This document shows positions 1 through 12,849 of a stretch of 64,000 nucleotides of DNA, in pieces. Positions within the stretch are counted from its first letter, which is position 1, and each line of letters starts with the position of its first letter. Under the pieces are notes generated by a model. It did no database searches. It saw only the letters and a list, made by a program, of their open reading frames with translations, and had not been told where the DNA came from. The translations under genes were made by a program, and so were the position numbers. This DNA comes from Parelaphostrongylus tenuis (lineage: Eukaryota > Nematoda > Chromadorea > Rhabditida > Metastrongylidae): positions 186,001 through 250,000 of the forward strand of contig JAHQIW010005186.1 of NCBI GenBank assembly GCA_019055375.1, in the 5' to 3' direction.

Positions 1-529
1 ATTCGAACACGATAAACAGAAAACAGAAAACATGTGATATTACAGCTGAGTACTTTTTGCACCGCGTTTTCATAAATCCATTTGCTATACTCTCTACTTC
101 GTCGCTTCTAATAACTCAAGAGGAAGCTTATCTTGCTTACTTACTTGTAGCATTCTGCCAAACAGATTTTACACGCGTATCAAATTTGGCATGTACTTCC
201 TTTGAACTCCTTCATCGCACAAAAAAAGAATTGGACGTGCAAAGCATGGAAATGGCAACTACGAACTCTACCGCTAATCACGGATTTTGATGAAAAAGCA
301 TCTTCCAAAACGGAAAAGTGGATTTCGTGGAAGATTAGCCTTCTTAGTGCTCAAGTTTGAAAGCCGCACGAATACGGAAGCACTCAAACGACTAATGTGT
401 GGGATTTTCGTCGTTCGAAGTGGACAGAAATGCCCACTTTGTTGGCTTTCCCTTCGACCAGTAGAATAGTTGGAGGATTGAGCTGTTAATTATTTTTGAC
501 TCTAACGTCACATGGCCTTTAATGAGCAA
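1..529. other. No gene supported
   Basis: Two ORFs of 60-77 codons are open here but have no recognisable motif, no convincing splice context and no composition different from the background. I see no RNA gene or repeat in this stretch. Confidence 0.4.
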
Positions 530-640
530 ATTATAAAGCCCAATACACGCGTTTCGGCCTTGAAAGCCTCATCAGTTGGGTAGTACATTTTGTCCTAGCC
601 AATCTTCTCGGGGTGTTCCTATCCACCTATATAGAGTAGA
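530..640. repeat. Half copy of a foldback element (see 38330-38645)
   Basis: The segment beginning near 538 with cccaatacacgcgtttcgg, followed by a 'cctcatcagttgggtag' block and 'agccaatcttctcgg', matches the arm of the palindromic element at 38.3-38.6 kb. Only one arm is present, so it is a truncated or solo copy. Confidence 0.5.
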
Positions 641-2105
641 CGACGACATACAATTTACATGTGCCATCAAGTAAAATAATTCATTAGATTGGCGGTGTTT
701 TACACTCGATTGCTCTTGGCTGATATTTACGAAATATCATACCGTATTCTCTTAAGAGACTTTTATCAGACTATGGCTTTCTTTTTACATGAAAAGTTTT
801 ACATGAGTATTAGGGCTACGAATGTGCCAAAGAGAGCATTTCACTTCAACTACCTCAACCGTGTTGTTGATTCCACCCGATTTTTTTAATATTCCACTTA
901 TCTCATTCTTATTATTCAGTATTAATATTATAATATTATATTATATTATTAATATTAATATTGTTATTACTCAATAGCGAAGTAATATCTTCTGTTTCTG
1001 AGATAACTATGAATAGACGGATTACTTCTCGCCACTTCGAAAATGAAGTGGATGTTTGTCACACTTAGGTAATCGAATTGACGTGGAAAATGTCGTCAAG
1101 TTAACACATTTTCGTGGATTGCAGTACGCAAAATAACACTGAACTGCTTAGCAGATCGAATTCGGAGAGCTGAATGACTTTCTACGTTGAAATCTCTAGA
1201 ATTACGCAGACAGTGAGTTGCCGATCTAAACACAAGTGTGGCTTTCTAAATGTTGGGTGTTTGGGAAACCTATATTCAAAATCTTCTTTCAGAATCAAAG
1301 ATTCAGAATCTAATCCTAGAATGAAAATGAAACGAAAAGTTATAGCGATAGAGTAATTTTACGACATCGTGTTGGGAGGAGGTTACAAGTGAAATCTTGT
1401 CATGTGATTAGAATGCCATCCATTAATCACTTGTTTTTCGATTTTATTTTAAGGTGGTTCAATCTTGCCACTAACCAACCACTTGATCTTTCATTGAGAC
1501 AATTTTGGTCGATTTTGAGAATATTCAGATTTTTTATGTTAATAAAATCTGAAACTGAGCAAAGATCAATCCTGAACACAAAAATTTAGGAGACATAAAA
1601 CAATTGAAACAGATTTGATAAAGAATATTTGGAGGAATCATGATGAAGTGAAATAGCTCCCCACATAGGAGTGAATGATAGAAGGTTCATTAGATTGTCT
1701 TGGGATGATCAATTAGTACGAGCTGCTCGTGACATGTGAATGATAGCGTAGTCGAGGCAGAGACATGAGCATAGCGGTTGGCTTGAACGGAATAGACAAT
1801 TCACGGCCTCATCTATAACTAACTTATAGGATTTGTTCTGACGTTAATCAAGCAAGGCATTCTATGAAAAGAGATTCACCGCGATTAGAAGACCAGTGAA
1901 AAAATACCGAGAAATTTCTGCGTGCTATACGTCGCAACATTTGTTTTCCACGTATGCATTGTGCGAGGCAAATTTTGCAGTCTTCCTTTACCAGATGGTA
2001 TGCAAAACTAAGCCTGTGGTAATGGCATCATTCATCAACTAGTAGAACAATTCCAATGGAGTGATAAAGAAGTATGGCATCGATATTCTTGTGATTGGAT
2101 AAAAG
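641..2105. other. Intergenic or intronic DNA, no gene supported
   Basis: No open frame shows both splice sites and recognisable protein character. A short AT-only tract at about 905-962 (ATT/TAATATT units, locally palindromic) is simple sequence. The rest appears unique. Confidence 0.4.
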
Positions 2106-2109
2106 GATA

Positions 2110-2404
2110 AAGGATAAAGCTCTTGGCGTTGATCAATCCTTGAGGGATGCGCCATGCATTCGTCTCCAATTTTTAACTTCGTTTGAGGTAATTTAATGCA
2201 CATGCGGCCTTTACAATGACTCGCGTTGGCCTCCCGCTGAACCGAGTCAGTGTTGCTTATCCTCTCAGACAAGTCTGAGACCTACCTAGTACCTTTTACC
2301 GACCCCGAAGGGATGGATGGCTTGGTGAGCCGTGAGCGCGAGATCGAACCATTGACCTTGTGTGCGACGCAGAGCACCTCTAACCACTGCGCCACACGCG
2401 CTCT
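2110..2404 (-). repeat. SINE-A, tRNA-derived SINE, full-length copy
   Basis: On the minus strand the copy starts with a tRNA-like head: an A-box-like 'gtggcgcagtggttagaggt' and a B-box-like 'ggttcgatctcgcgctca'. A conserved body follows ('gtcggtaaaaggtac', 'ggataagcaacactgac', 'cattgtaaaggccgca', 'acctcaaacgaagtta') ending near 'gagctttatcctt'. At least seven other copies lie in this window on both strands, so the boundaries are set by mutual alignment. Internal Pol III promoter boxes and dispersed copies define a tRNA-derived SINE. Confidence 0.8.
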
Positions 2405-2825
2405 TTCGAATAGATAGTCTGACTGATTCAACATTTGGATCGCATAGTCATTGGCATTTACCGATTTTAATGGTATATTTGGAAGGTTTTAGCTAATCTG
2501 TGAATCAAACGGTGTACCACACGACTGCTCAGGACAAACTCTCATAACCTGTAATCTCGTGAATGAATGGCATTAATTTTGATTCTCTCAAGCATTCAGA
2601 TATTGGATAAAATAGTGAATGGCGCATTTTGGCCTTTTAGACAAATTCAATAAAGTTCTCATGCAACTGTCAACGTTTCAATTCCACGGAAAAAAAAAAC
2701 GTGGTGGATAATTTCACTATTTTTCCGAACTTGGTTCGAAATATGTGACAATGGAGTATATCACGCGAGAATTTACAAATAAAGACGAGTCCCAGTAGGC
2801 GAACACATCTTACAATGTTTGATAG

Positions 2826-3115
2826 AAAAGCGGGTGCGACGCAGTCGCTTGAAGCGTTTTGCGTCGTAGACGTGGTCGAGGTCCGATTCCGCTCTCAAGG
2901 CTCATCAAGTTTCCATCTTTTTGGACTTGGTGAATTGGTACCAGACTCACTTGAGAGGATATGCAGCACCGATCTGATATATCGCAAGTCACCAAAGGTC
3001 TTTTATAATGCCAAGCATGCATACAATCACCTCAAAACAAAGTGAAAATTTCGAGAAGATTGCATGGCCCCATCCCTTCGTGATTGACAACGCCGAGAGC
3101 CTTATTCTTCGTCTT
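2826..3115 (+). repeat. SINE-A, diverged copy
   Basis: Same body order as the other copies ('gaattggtaccagactcac', 'ggatatgcagcaccgat', 'caatcacctcaaaacaaag', 'catcccttcgtgattga', 'ccgagagccttattctt'). The tRNA-like head is degraded and carries a small local duplication ('gcgacgcagtcgcttg' / 'gcgttttgcgtcgtag'). Confidence 0.65.
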
Positions 3116-3119
3116 TTAT

Positions 3120-5765
3120 CATTCGATATAATTCTGATGAAAGCTTCTAGAATGTGCCATTACTGCGCGCGTAGTCCATTGGGATTATAGATTGCTTTAC
3201 ACAAATAAAACTGCGATCGGTAGCTTGGTTGAATGCTCTATTCATATGTTATCATTTGTAACACATTGTCATATTCCATGAATGTTCTCCATGATGTTAA
3301 CACTTCTGAGTGAAGTCAAGCGATTTGTGTCCAGCACACTTTGAAAATGTGACTCAACATCTAGACATGTGTGAAATTGTACAAAATCCAATTTTCGTTT
3401 CATCTGGAGTATTTCGGATGGTAAGGGTAGCGTGTGGTGCATGGGTCAGAGATGCCCTACAATACGCACGATCATTAGCGACAACGAACAAGTGTTCACC
3501 AAGCTTTCAGTCTTCCTGCGATTAGCCAATAGTTATCAGACTTGTCCGGGAAGATGGCTGCAATGACTTGATATATCGGTAGATCGCTCAAGTCTTTTTG
3601 AAGGCCGAAAATGTATTCATGTACTATAGTAGTACTTAATGGGATACACAACGCTTATTGCTCTAGATTGTACAACATGCTGAATGAGTCTTTTGGCATT
3701 TTTCCTTATCGAGGATTATCCGCGAAAATTCTACCATAACTTCGTAAATTATGCGATGCTCGTTTTTTTGCTATTATTTATTCTCATATTTGAGATGACC
3801 TTTTCTCATCATGTTTCCAAGGCAATGAAGGTCGCCTTAATCGAGAATAATGAAAAAACAGTTTGACGTAGATTAAATATAGATGATTCGGACTTGTTGA
3901 ATGTCGGAGGGATGCTCTATGTTCACAATACCTTTAGGCATCGTAGGTAGTTAAATGAATATTTGACGCATATAGTGGCTTGGAGGAGAGTACCGATGCA
4001 TTAATTAGGTGTTCTCGTTCCCTTAGATATATTTTCTCCAAGTTTTCCATCTTCGAAAAACAGCTGAACCTCTTACGCTGTTGAGCGATCGATTTTTTCA
4101 AACATATCCGCCTGAGCTTGTAATGACTTGGAAAAAAACTAAAGAGTGTGCAGAAAGAAGATAGAAAGTTTTTCGTGTAGGGCTTCTCAGAAACCTTCAC
4201 TTATTCTGAATCTCGAAATAGACATCTCTAGTGGCATTGTATATGTAGAGTATCTATCCACAGAATAAACAGCTGATCCTACAAAAACGAGCGTGACGCA
4301 ATCCCATGCCGATCGTAATTCGACACTATATAACATGAATTAACAAGCTCCTTTTCGACTTTTGCTGAACTTGCGCGCAAGATCCCGCTAATAAATAACA
4401 AAATTCTATATAATTATAAGGCTGCCTTTTGTTTCTAACAAGCTGGTCGAGCCTGAGAGAATCACTAGAAATCGTGACTCGTGTGTTTCCGTAAAGAAAA
4501 ACCTCACTTCGCTCATCACCTGCATTACCGTTAAAATATTACCCAGTCGTAAACTATGCAGTTAGCATTGCCTAATTCGGCAAGTTGTCAATTAGTTACC
4601 TAGCTTCTTTCTAATATGCTTTTTTTCGCCAAATTTCAAGATAAGCAAGCCATGATGCCTCAGAATGTGACTCGGTACAGGCCTACTCTTATTTGAGCAT
4701 GAAATTACAAACATCTCTGCCAGCTCCACAGACTCTGCTGATGAAGAAGATTAGCTCCATACCAAACTGCGGTAATTATAAATGTAAATAAGCAGTTTGA
4801 ACTCAGTTTTATTTCTTATTACATAACCCGGGATCCCAGATATCACACAGAGTGGATTCTACCACTTCATGCGATCGTCTGCCTTTCTCGCATCCACCGT
4901 TCACGAAGATCTCAGGAAGTTTTCCGTTGGTTTATGGCTTAACAATTCTTGTCTTCATTAAGAATGTCTTTGGAAGTCGGTCAACTCAATACTCCTCTCA
5001 AGTCTTGAGATAGCCGTACCAGAGCGTTCTCACGTGGATTAGAAGGATTAAATTGAGTCGGGCAAGTCCGCTACCACTTTCACGACACAAGGCTGAGTGG
5101 CTTGGTGGATCCGAGGCGCGATCGAAACAGCGGCTGAATAGATTCTGTCATTGTTTGTTTTACTAACAGAATGACTATCATTTCTCATTCTCTAGCCTGT
5201 TGTTGAGGAACAATTATAGGAGAAATATAACTTTCAACAATAGTTAGAAAAACTCGTTATTGTATAATTGATACATCTAAAAGCTCAAAATATTTTTTGG
5301 ACTATGGAACTTAGTTTCTAATTGATACATAGGTAGCTAAACAATGAGTAAGGACCCTCTGACAGCGAAGGACTCACAAGTGCAGTCGTTCTGATGAAAT
5401 CCAGAGACTTTTTTAAGCAATGAAAACAAGAAGTTGATGTAATTCATTGCGCGCTGCTTCACTTTCCTTTTCCAATTCCTTTTCGATCCATCTTCTTTCA
5501 ACATTCTGTCATTCCTGCTATAGGAGAGTACTGCAATGGCTTGCAGACGACTAAGAACGGGCAAAGAGTTCTTTCTCAACAATGTGTAAATCTCCTTCCC
5601 TGTATGAAATACGTGGTGTTACCAGTCTACTGACTGAGATTTAGTATTGCAAGTAGTTTAAGCTTGGATTCGTTCTCTAGTCACCGCTATCCGAGCAAGC
5701 AGCTAGATATATGTGTTCGACTAAAAGCGTAGTTCTCACCTTTCATTAAGATTTCTGTATCAGCT
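3120..5765. other. No gene supported
   Basis: Several ORFs of 60-88 codons exist on both strands (for example 3934-4200 minus and 5337-5582 minus). None shows a family motif or a coherent set of exons with matching phases. No member of the repeat families defined elsewhere in the window was recognised here. Confidence 0.35.
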
Positions 5766-5769
5766 ATCA

Positions 5770-6655
5770 CCTGTCATACCGTTGATCGTCGCGTGGCTCG
5801 AGCGGGCACTGAAAACTTTATTTTTTCCTGTCGCGTGCAAGAGTAACACAGTGGATCCTCTTCTTTGTAAGGAATTGTGACATCATATTTTTGCGCTAAT
5901 TTTTCGTAAAAAAATTGGAATATCAGATAAGTGGTATTTGTGTGGTGTTTTGAACATCTCAAGGAATCCAGTCGGTAACGAATCTCGTCCATCGGTTGCC
6001 GTTTTGAGATGCATTACGTGCCCGGCACACATTAACTTCGAAACCTTGGTTTGGAGAACGATATCGCTGACATCCGGTCATCAATGTAGTCAAAATTTTA
6101 GGTCATTTTCCTTACTTCCGACATGCTCCTACTTCTAGCAACGAACTCGATTATACTTCCAATAACACCAAGTGATCTCTCATCCTACTTAGAAAGCGGT
6201 CAGATTTCTAAAGATACGTTGAGGCAGAAGTAGACACGAAGTCAGATACTCTTTGCCATTTTACCACATCTTCAATCATCTCTTAACGCTTCCCGAACCA
6301 CTCGCTACCTTTCGCTCAACTCTGAAGTCAGGTCGCTCATCATGTTGACCTGACGTAAGTAGATAATACTGCATCACTCGAAAACATTCATTCCGCTGAA
6401 TAAATGACGCACCCGGCACCAATCAGCTCCTCATAAACATCGTTTCGTGATATTCAGTCAAACACCAATCTTTTCACAGGCATTTTCCAAATCGCTCAAC
6501 ATTCGTTGGGCTGATGACTGTTATTATTGGTACTGTAAGAAAGATATCATCAGGAAAGTGAAGAGAATGTAATTATTGACCGCCCATGTTCACTCACATT
6601 TACTCCAACTTCTAGTATTCGCATGATGTTTTGGAAGGTGGCCGTCGTGCGATTG
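5770..6655 (-). pseudogene. Decayed RTE-type LINE reverse transcriptase, 3' part
   Basis: On the minus strand this parallels the better copy at 25.1-26.1 kb block for block. It runs from a decayed RT core ('tcaacattcgttgggctga' and 'gatatcatcaggaaagtg' on the plus strand equal the 'FADD' neighbourhood) through 'tcatcatgttgacctgacgt' to the C-terminal region and a 3' tail with 'ccgttgatcgtcgcgtggct'. The frame is broken by many stops and indels, and only a 72-codon C-terminal piece is open. It is a dead 5'-truncated LINE copy. RTE elements encode an APE endonuclease plus RT, and no endonuclease part is seen here. Confidence 0.7.
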
Positions 6656-6877
6656 TAAAATCTTTATACACCTTAAGAAAAATTGCTACATATTGAGCAA
6701 ATACGCTGTGGCTGTCCAGAATTTCTACGACTGCTTCTCTTTCAGTTGAATCAAAGCCATTCAATTCAATGAAAGAGAAGAGCTGTCGTTTCTACACTCT
6801 GAAACTTCAACGAGTCTTGTTATGGTGTGTGTGTGGTGCAAAATACTGAAACCTTTTGAAGTCCTATCTGATCGCAT

Positions 6878-7182
6878 GGAGCGCGTGTAGCGCTGTGGCT
6901 AAAGGTGCGCCGCACACAAGATCGATGGTTTGATCTCTCGCTCATGGCTCACAAGCCATCATCCCTCCGGCGTCAGTAATTTGGCACCGGACTGGTGGCA
7001 GACTTGGCTGGGAGGATAAGCAGCACTGATTCGATACAGAGGGAGGCCAGCGCGAGTCATTGTAAAGGCCACATATGGATTCAGTCACCTCAAACGAAGT
7101 TAAAATTCAAAACGAGTGCATGGCGCATCCCTCAGATATTGATGAACCCCCGAGAGCTTTATCCTTAGAGCTTTACCTGATC
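6878..7182 (+). repeat. SINE-A, full-length copy
   Basis: A-box-like 'gtagcgctgtggctaaagg' and B-box-like 'gatggtttgatctctcgctc' are followed by the complete SINE-A body to 'gagctttatccttag'. It abuts the RTE fragment that starts near 7190, so it probably inserted into or beside that LINE. Confidence 0.8.
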
Positions 7183-7189
7183 AATAGCT

Positions 7190-7480
7190 ACTCTTCGCCC
7201 AGTGTCCTGCGCCATCCTGTTTGAACTGACTTGAGTGAAGAATTTATAGGCGACGGACGGCAAGCAGATTGCACTGTAGTTGTTAATATCGGACGTTCCC
7301 TTTATGAACAATATCACGGTATTGTTGATCTTCTATTGAGTGCGAACCTTGCAATCTGACAGTTAACATGTTGAATACTATCAGCAAGCAGCTTTTCCCA
7401 GAACAACGTAGTTTGGTAAGGGAACTTAATGACACGCACCGTGTGAAAAGCCGAAGCGATGTGCATACGGAAATCTTGAG
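7190..7480 (-). pseudogene. RTE-type LINE reverse transcriptase fragment (N-terminal RT motifs)
   Basis: The minus strand reads an RT block 'FIKGTSDINNYSAICL' followed by 'LPSVAYKFFTQVSSNRM'. This is the typical RTE/CR1-type pattern in which a lysine/aspartate-containing loop leads to 'NYRPI.LLS..YK.FT..L..R'. It is a short fragment without catalytic FADD, truncated at both ends. It comes from a more 5' part of the LINE than the pieces at 5.8 and 25 kb. Confidence 0.6.
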
Positions 7481-9335
7481 AACTCAGAGTTTATGTTGTG
7501 AATGATGTCTCTTATCGACATCACTCCGGTTGGTTCTTCGACCTCGGTTAGATCATGAACAACTTCACCGCTAGGATCGAATGTCCTTACCAATGTATGC
7601 AACTCAATGCACTGCTGCTGCTCCTAAGATGTACTTTTCTACATATACATGCATTTGCAATTTTTCTTAATTCTGACTTAGCTACGCCAAGGTTTCCGGA
7701 ACAGGACTTTATCTTCCATCCCTTTTTGTCAGGGAACAATTCAGAGAGGGAATGTACAGTTCGATTCTGTTAAGGGTGGAATTGTATTGTTAGAAAGATG
7801 GGAAGTGTGTTTGTACAGTTGATCAACTGAATTCACACCGATTGCAAGCAGTATGTTGACAGTATGTATGAGATGTAATATGACAAATTTGGACGATTGC
7901 TTCAATTATAAAATCCACCAAAGAAGTAGTGGATGAAAGACCGTTTGTATGTGATCTTAGGGTGGTAAAAGCACCAAAGGATAAATGAAATACACCATTA
8001 TTTCTTATCGAAAATCATCAAGATGGTCTCCTTATTTCGATCCATTACCGAGTCACTGATACGATTACACAGTCCAGCAAACACCTCCACTTCATTTCTA
8101 ACTATTCCAATGCACATTTTGATTTTCACAAAAAGCAGTTGCATAAGATTCTCAGCCGCAATTGAGTGTCTCTATCAGATACAAGAATATGTAAGCAGTG
8201 AGCCTTGGATGCAACATATATTTTTGCGTATTCAATTCATTACATTTTCAAGCGGTTCCGAATTTGGGCTTCATTATCAAGCCATTTGATTAGAGTAATG
8301 CATTCCCAACCAAACTGAATTTAAAATATTGTTACCGAAAAACCAATTGGTGACATAGAAGACTGCATGGCATTTTCGAAACTGTAGAGGAATCAATAAT
8401 AAGAAAATTTTTTCGAAAAGCCGCAATGTTGTCAATGTGATCTCAAAAAATTTTCCTTGTATGAAAAGGGTTGAAATTACTCCTCGAGTAGAATCAGATC
8501 GGATTGCAACATTTCTAGCTGCACTGGAAAAACATGTATTTATAAAAAGGTATTTATAACTTTCATCTTATCTGACCTAAACCACGGGAATCTGCTTTTA
8601 GCATCACGAACATCTTCATTTTCCTCGCCTGGTCGCGTTTACGCTTTCGAGTTCGGTAGAGTTCAACAAAACATTAACGTCAAATCTCTCATGGATTAGT
8701 GTAAGCGAGATGGAGAACACAAGAGTCCGTATGTATACAATACAAGAACTGTTTGATTGTTCAAGCAAAGAGCAATTCTTCAAGTTGCTCACTTGATGTG
8801 AGAGGTAATTATGAGCGGTTGAATTCAAAACCAACCAATGAAAAGGGAAGAGAATTGATTAGATGGTCGGCAGAGGCAAGCCTTGTGAAATTTCATTAAG
8901 CACATTTATTTGCAAATTCATTACGTTATTGAGAACGAGAATGCAAATCACAAAAGATATATTAAAGGTCAGAAAGTGAACAATGAGTAACCCAGACTTT
9001 TACATAGGCGCCTTGTAGTCAACAAATAAATTGTTCGGGTGTGGATAGATTTTCAACAAGAGGAACAGACCAAATGGCTACGAAATCATGGCTCCTGTCA
9101 ACAAACATGAACAGCAAACAGCTGGTGGCTACGCCAATAGGCATATACTATGTAAGCCAATGGAATGAGTGATTCACAACACGTTGCTTTTCAGTGCTAT
9201 GAGTCAATTACTCGTACTTAATTGAGGTAAACACTAACGTTGCATGAAATAATTTTCTGAAACCGCTCAGTGGCACCTCATAGAAGATGAAAAGAGATAT
9301 AGGAATAATATGAACTAGGAAATTAAGGAGAGCAG
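7481..9335. other. No gene supported
   Basis: Open frames of 72-88 codons (7555-7773, 8023-8289, 8616-8834) lack motif and splice support. I see no repeat family member in this stretch. Confidence 0.35.
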
Positions 9336-9340
9336 ATGTG

Positions 9341-9575
9341 GAGACCGTGGCCGAGTGGATGTAATGCTCGCCGCAGAGCGGCGCAGGGTTGATCCCCACC
9401 CCCAGCGCTCTCCACCAGTCAACGACGACCGCCTTATAGCCTCACAGTCAGACTATTTTCGAGATTGTAAGGAGACATGCTCGATCAGTTTTCGACGTCG
9501 TTCAAAGAGGAAGACCACTATCGAATCGAATGCTAGAAGTTCTGGGATTCGCACAGTAAAAAATTGATAATGGGT
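9341..9575 (+). repeat. SINE-C, tRNA-derived SINE with a Leu/Ser-like head
   Basis: Head 'accgtggccgagtggatgta' resembles the D-arm and A box of class II (Leu/Ser) tRNAs, with B-box-like 'cagggttgatccccacc'. The body ends in a conserved tail: 'gaatgctagaagttctggga', 'tcgcacagtaaaaaa', 'gataatgggtc'. Other copies lie at 15.3, 21.0, 24.0, 31.9, 47.7 and 49.6 kb. Confidence 0.75.
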
Positions 9576-10790
9576 CGTGTAAATAAAAAATAATAATTAT
9601 AGAGCAGATGTGAAAGAATGTAAGAGTAGAAGAATAGCAACAAGTCTGCTTGCCGACAGATGAATAGTACTCATATGCATATAATCTCCAATTCAAATGT
9701 TCAAATGTAGTACCTCAGAGTATGTGACGATTCGAGTGAAACACAGGTACAGACAGCCTCGTTCACTATTTACCAATACTCGAGACAGGGTAAATGAAGT
9801 GTTCGATGCGCTAGGAAGTCTTACAGATAATTAAGAAGGAAGTGTGCCGAGAAGTGAGAGGAAAGGCATTTTTTAGTAGTTTCATATAAACTCTTCAGAT
9901 TAACGCGAAATTATGCCGCTACCTCTAAGTAATGAAAGAGAGGTTTGCAAATCTTGGGATACAAATATGTGCCAGCGATCAATATGTACCAAACTCGCAT
10001 TACTTGATGGAACATATCGAAAGTTCCGATACGAATGAGACTGAACAGCAATCGAGAGAAAAGACTCGATGAGTGCATTGGTACGCTTTCCTCTTGTTTG
10101 CCAACATCTATGCAAAGTTGGCGGTGTGGAGTGTCGAGGATCCACGTGATGGCCAGCTACGTGCACAACTACTGACAACCACTTAGAGACAGAGGAGAGT
10201 CGAGTGGGACGATTAAGGATGATAATCAATAGAATAATGAGAATGTTAACTTACATCAGATTTCTTGGTCCTGTCGTCTTTGTCCTTCTTCCTCTGCACC
10301 CGATGAAATAAAGCAATCTCTTAGTTTTCAAGAAGAAATTCGGCATTCGCAATCGGTCTTTTATGTTCAAACTTTTGACAAATCGAGGCCAATTCCCTGC
10401 TCATCATATTTTTGGAAGTAGACTTCAAATACTGCTAAGCATAGGGACTTTAGTACACAATATTCAGCTTTATGTCATAATCAATTACAATCATTTTTTC
10501 ACCTGCAACTTCTCATTAGTATGAGAAGTAAAAAGAAAATTATTGCCTTCTCAAGGAAACTGATTCATACATTCTGACGTCAAAAGTTCACAATATTTAG
10601 GTAAATTAAATAGGCTTATGTGGTTATCTATATTGTACTTCATTCAGAACTTCTTGCCCACGTACATCTGTGGCCTGGGATTTTCGTATAATTTCAATTA
10701 CGACCCAATTCTATCGTGTTAAAGACTACTGTAAGATGTTGTATCATGCTGCAATACCATTACTTATTTATCATCTATTCGACTGATTAT
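9576..10790. other. No gene supported
   Basis: The longest frame is a 109-codon minus-strand ORF (9900-10229) without motif. A short Cys-containing plus-strand ORF lies at 9913-10038 after a CTTCAG, but it was judged too short to call. Confidence 0.3.
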
Positions 10791-10796
10791 GTTAGG

Positions 10797-12723
10797 CTAG
10801 ATGAAAGAATTCATCTTGAGCGATATGGATCTTGTCACGCGTAAAAATTCATCGAAATTCGCCGTCGAGTAAAGAATGTCTGCTATATCTTCCACGGGCA
10901 ATTTTGTCTGTCTTATGAGCAAATTCTGTAGCTTGGTTTTCAGTATTTCGGCTATGGCTAATGATTTGCTTTTGCACCAGTGGTGGTGGCGTTTCCGTTT
11001 CTCCCAATTACCGAAGCACCGTGCACGAATATTCAACGAAATCTGCTCGGATCGTCTTACCTCGGACATTCCGTCTCGCAATCGAATGACAATTCACACT
11101 CTCTAGGGGGACGAGAAGCCCGAGATGACGCTAGCAATGGAGGTGTGCAGAATTTCGTTAAAATTTGGATAAAAGTACACTGAATTTTTGTGGCTAGAAC
11201 ATCGTTCTGAAATCGAATCTCCATAAAAATACGTTTATTGAAATAAAAACGCTCATGTGTGAAGATTTAATTCTAGTGTTTCCGGTCATAATGATTTTAC
11301 AATTTGCAAATTTGCTACAAAAATAGAAATTGATAATAGTTATCAATTCAGCATTTTATATTTTGCGGCGAGCAAATCTGAAGGGCACTAAAACACTTAT
11401 ATATTTGTGTTTATGAACCTTGTACGAACTAGCGAAAGTTTTCAGATCCAAAGGTTGATATTTTTGATTCCAAAAAAGTTCCAAGCACCTCTCAATTAAA
11501 AAATGTGAGATCTTCACATGGAATACTAGATGTGACTTTACACTATTTCATAGGCTGGATTCTCTATTTTATTCCGGAAAGATTGTGAAATTCTTCGCTA
11601 TTCTCCGCCGCTGTTTTTCACTGACTTATCCAAACTGGGAGAATTTCCGTAGATTTTTTTTTTCCCTGAGTGCGGTTTTCTTCTTGCACATTGTCGCCCT
11701 ACTCAGTGATTCAATAAATTGTGAAAAGATTGCATGAGAACAATGGAATAGAAAAAAAACAAGGGAGAACACTCCCAGCATTTTTTCGTGCTGCAGCTTG
11801 AATGAATGGAAGCTCTTGCAAAACTTTCTGGAGTTTCTTGAAGCTTTTTCTTGATAAAACATGCGTTTGGCTACCCAAGCGTTATGGTAAATTTTTTTTG
11901 TTTCAAAAAAATAGCCATTTGAAATTGTCAGCTTACTGGAAAGTGTCAGAACATGCATGCAATCATCAGCAGCGGAACGCTCCGTCTTTCTTATTTGTAC
12001 AGCATAGCACTTCATGGAATTCTCAAACAAGCCAACTCGAGATCAACTGCAACAATGTTCGCCTCAAGTCGCACTTGAGAATGGTTCTCGCGATTTTCAA
12101 TAAGTATGCTGCCTATGAGCAAAGAACACCCAAAGCACTTCGTCGATGAAAAACTGACATCGACAAAACTACTGTTCGAGAATAGACCGTCAAAAGCAAA
12201 TCCAGAGACGAAAAGTCTGGTGTAGAAAAATAATCATATTTGGGGTAAATGTCTTCTACAGACATCCGAGCCCTCTTGCACCCATCCACTCCATTAACAC
12301 TGATAGGTTTTGCAAGAAAATTTTCCTGGAGCATATAACGCTTGCTCTGCAAGTAATTCCGACCACTATAGGACATGGAGAAGCCGGTGGTACTTAGATA
12401 ACAACAGTAAAAAAAAGCTGTAAAAACCTGTACAAATGAGTATTTTGCAGAATATCACTTTTAATTATACACGAAATTATTTCAATAAGATAATGTTTAT
12501 GATTTGCAAAAAAGGCATCTCGAGAAGAAATTTGACCGTGGGATTGAGACGACGAGAGCCTAAAAGAAACGTAGGAGCAAAAGAGAAATGCCATCTAAAC
12601 AAGATCCATGATCTTAGGAAAAACCTGTGCAAATCAAATCGCAGGACGTGAGAGATTTTGGAAACGACGTTCGAAAGATTTCCCCTTCTACTGTTTCCCA
12701 TGAGTATTGATGAAGAAGAACAG
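10797..12723 (-). CDS. Unidentified four-exon gene, about 170 aa
   Basis: Minus-strand exons are 12625-12723, 12188-12392, 11061-11130 and 10797-10957 (TAG at 10797-10799). All junctions have AG acceptors and GT donors (gttttt, gtctat, gtaaga), and the phases agree across all three introns (lengths 232, 1057 and 103). A start at ATG 12699-12701 follows a CCAAG acceptor by 22 nt, which could be a trans-splice site. The protein would begin MGNSRRGN, a possible N-myristoylation context (Gly2). Exon 2 includes 'KRARMSVEDIYPKYDYF'. The C-terminus is an amphipathic helix-rich stretch with 'KLQNLLIRQTKLPVEDIADI' and ends in 'SLKMNSFI'. I do not recognise the family. The exon 1 donor is the weakest junction. 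Phase agreement and absence of stops over about 510 coding bases are the main support. Confidence 0.5.
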
Positions 12724-12849
12724 CTTGGAAAGAGGTGTGCATCATTTTGAATGAATTTTGAACTAAGCTGACTATGTATTTTCTCAAGTGCAAATACCCA
12801 AAAGTCTCCAAACAACTTGAGTAATTCACAAGTTTAAAGCACATCAAAC

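Noticed and set aside
9913..10038. 41-aa ORF with 'EVCKSWDTNMCQRSICTKL' after a CTTCAG
   Set aside because: Too short, ends without a donor, and a longer antisense ORF overlaps. It could be a secreted Cys-rich peptide exon but nothing proves it.
11626..12149. 134-codon minus and 115-codon plus ORFs
   Set aside because: Both fall inside the second intron of the minus-strand gene at 10.8-12.7 kb and are Lys/Phe-rich readings of A/T tracts without motif.
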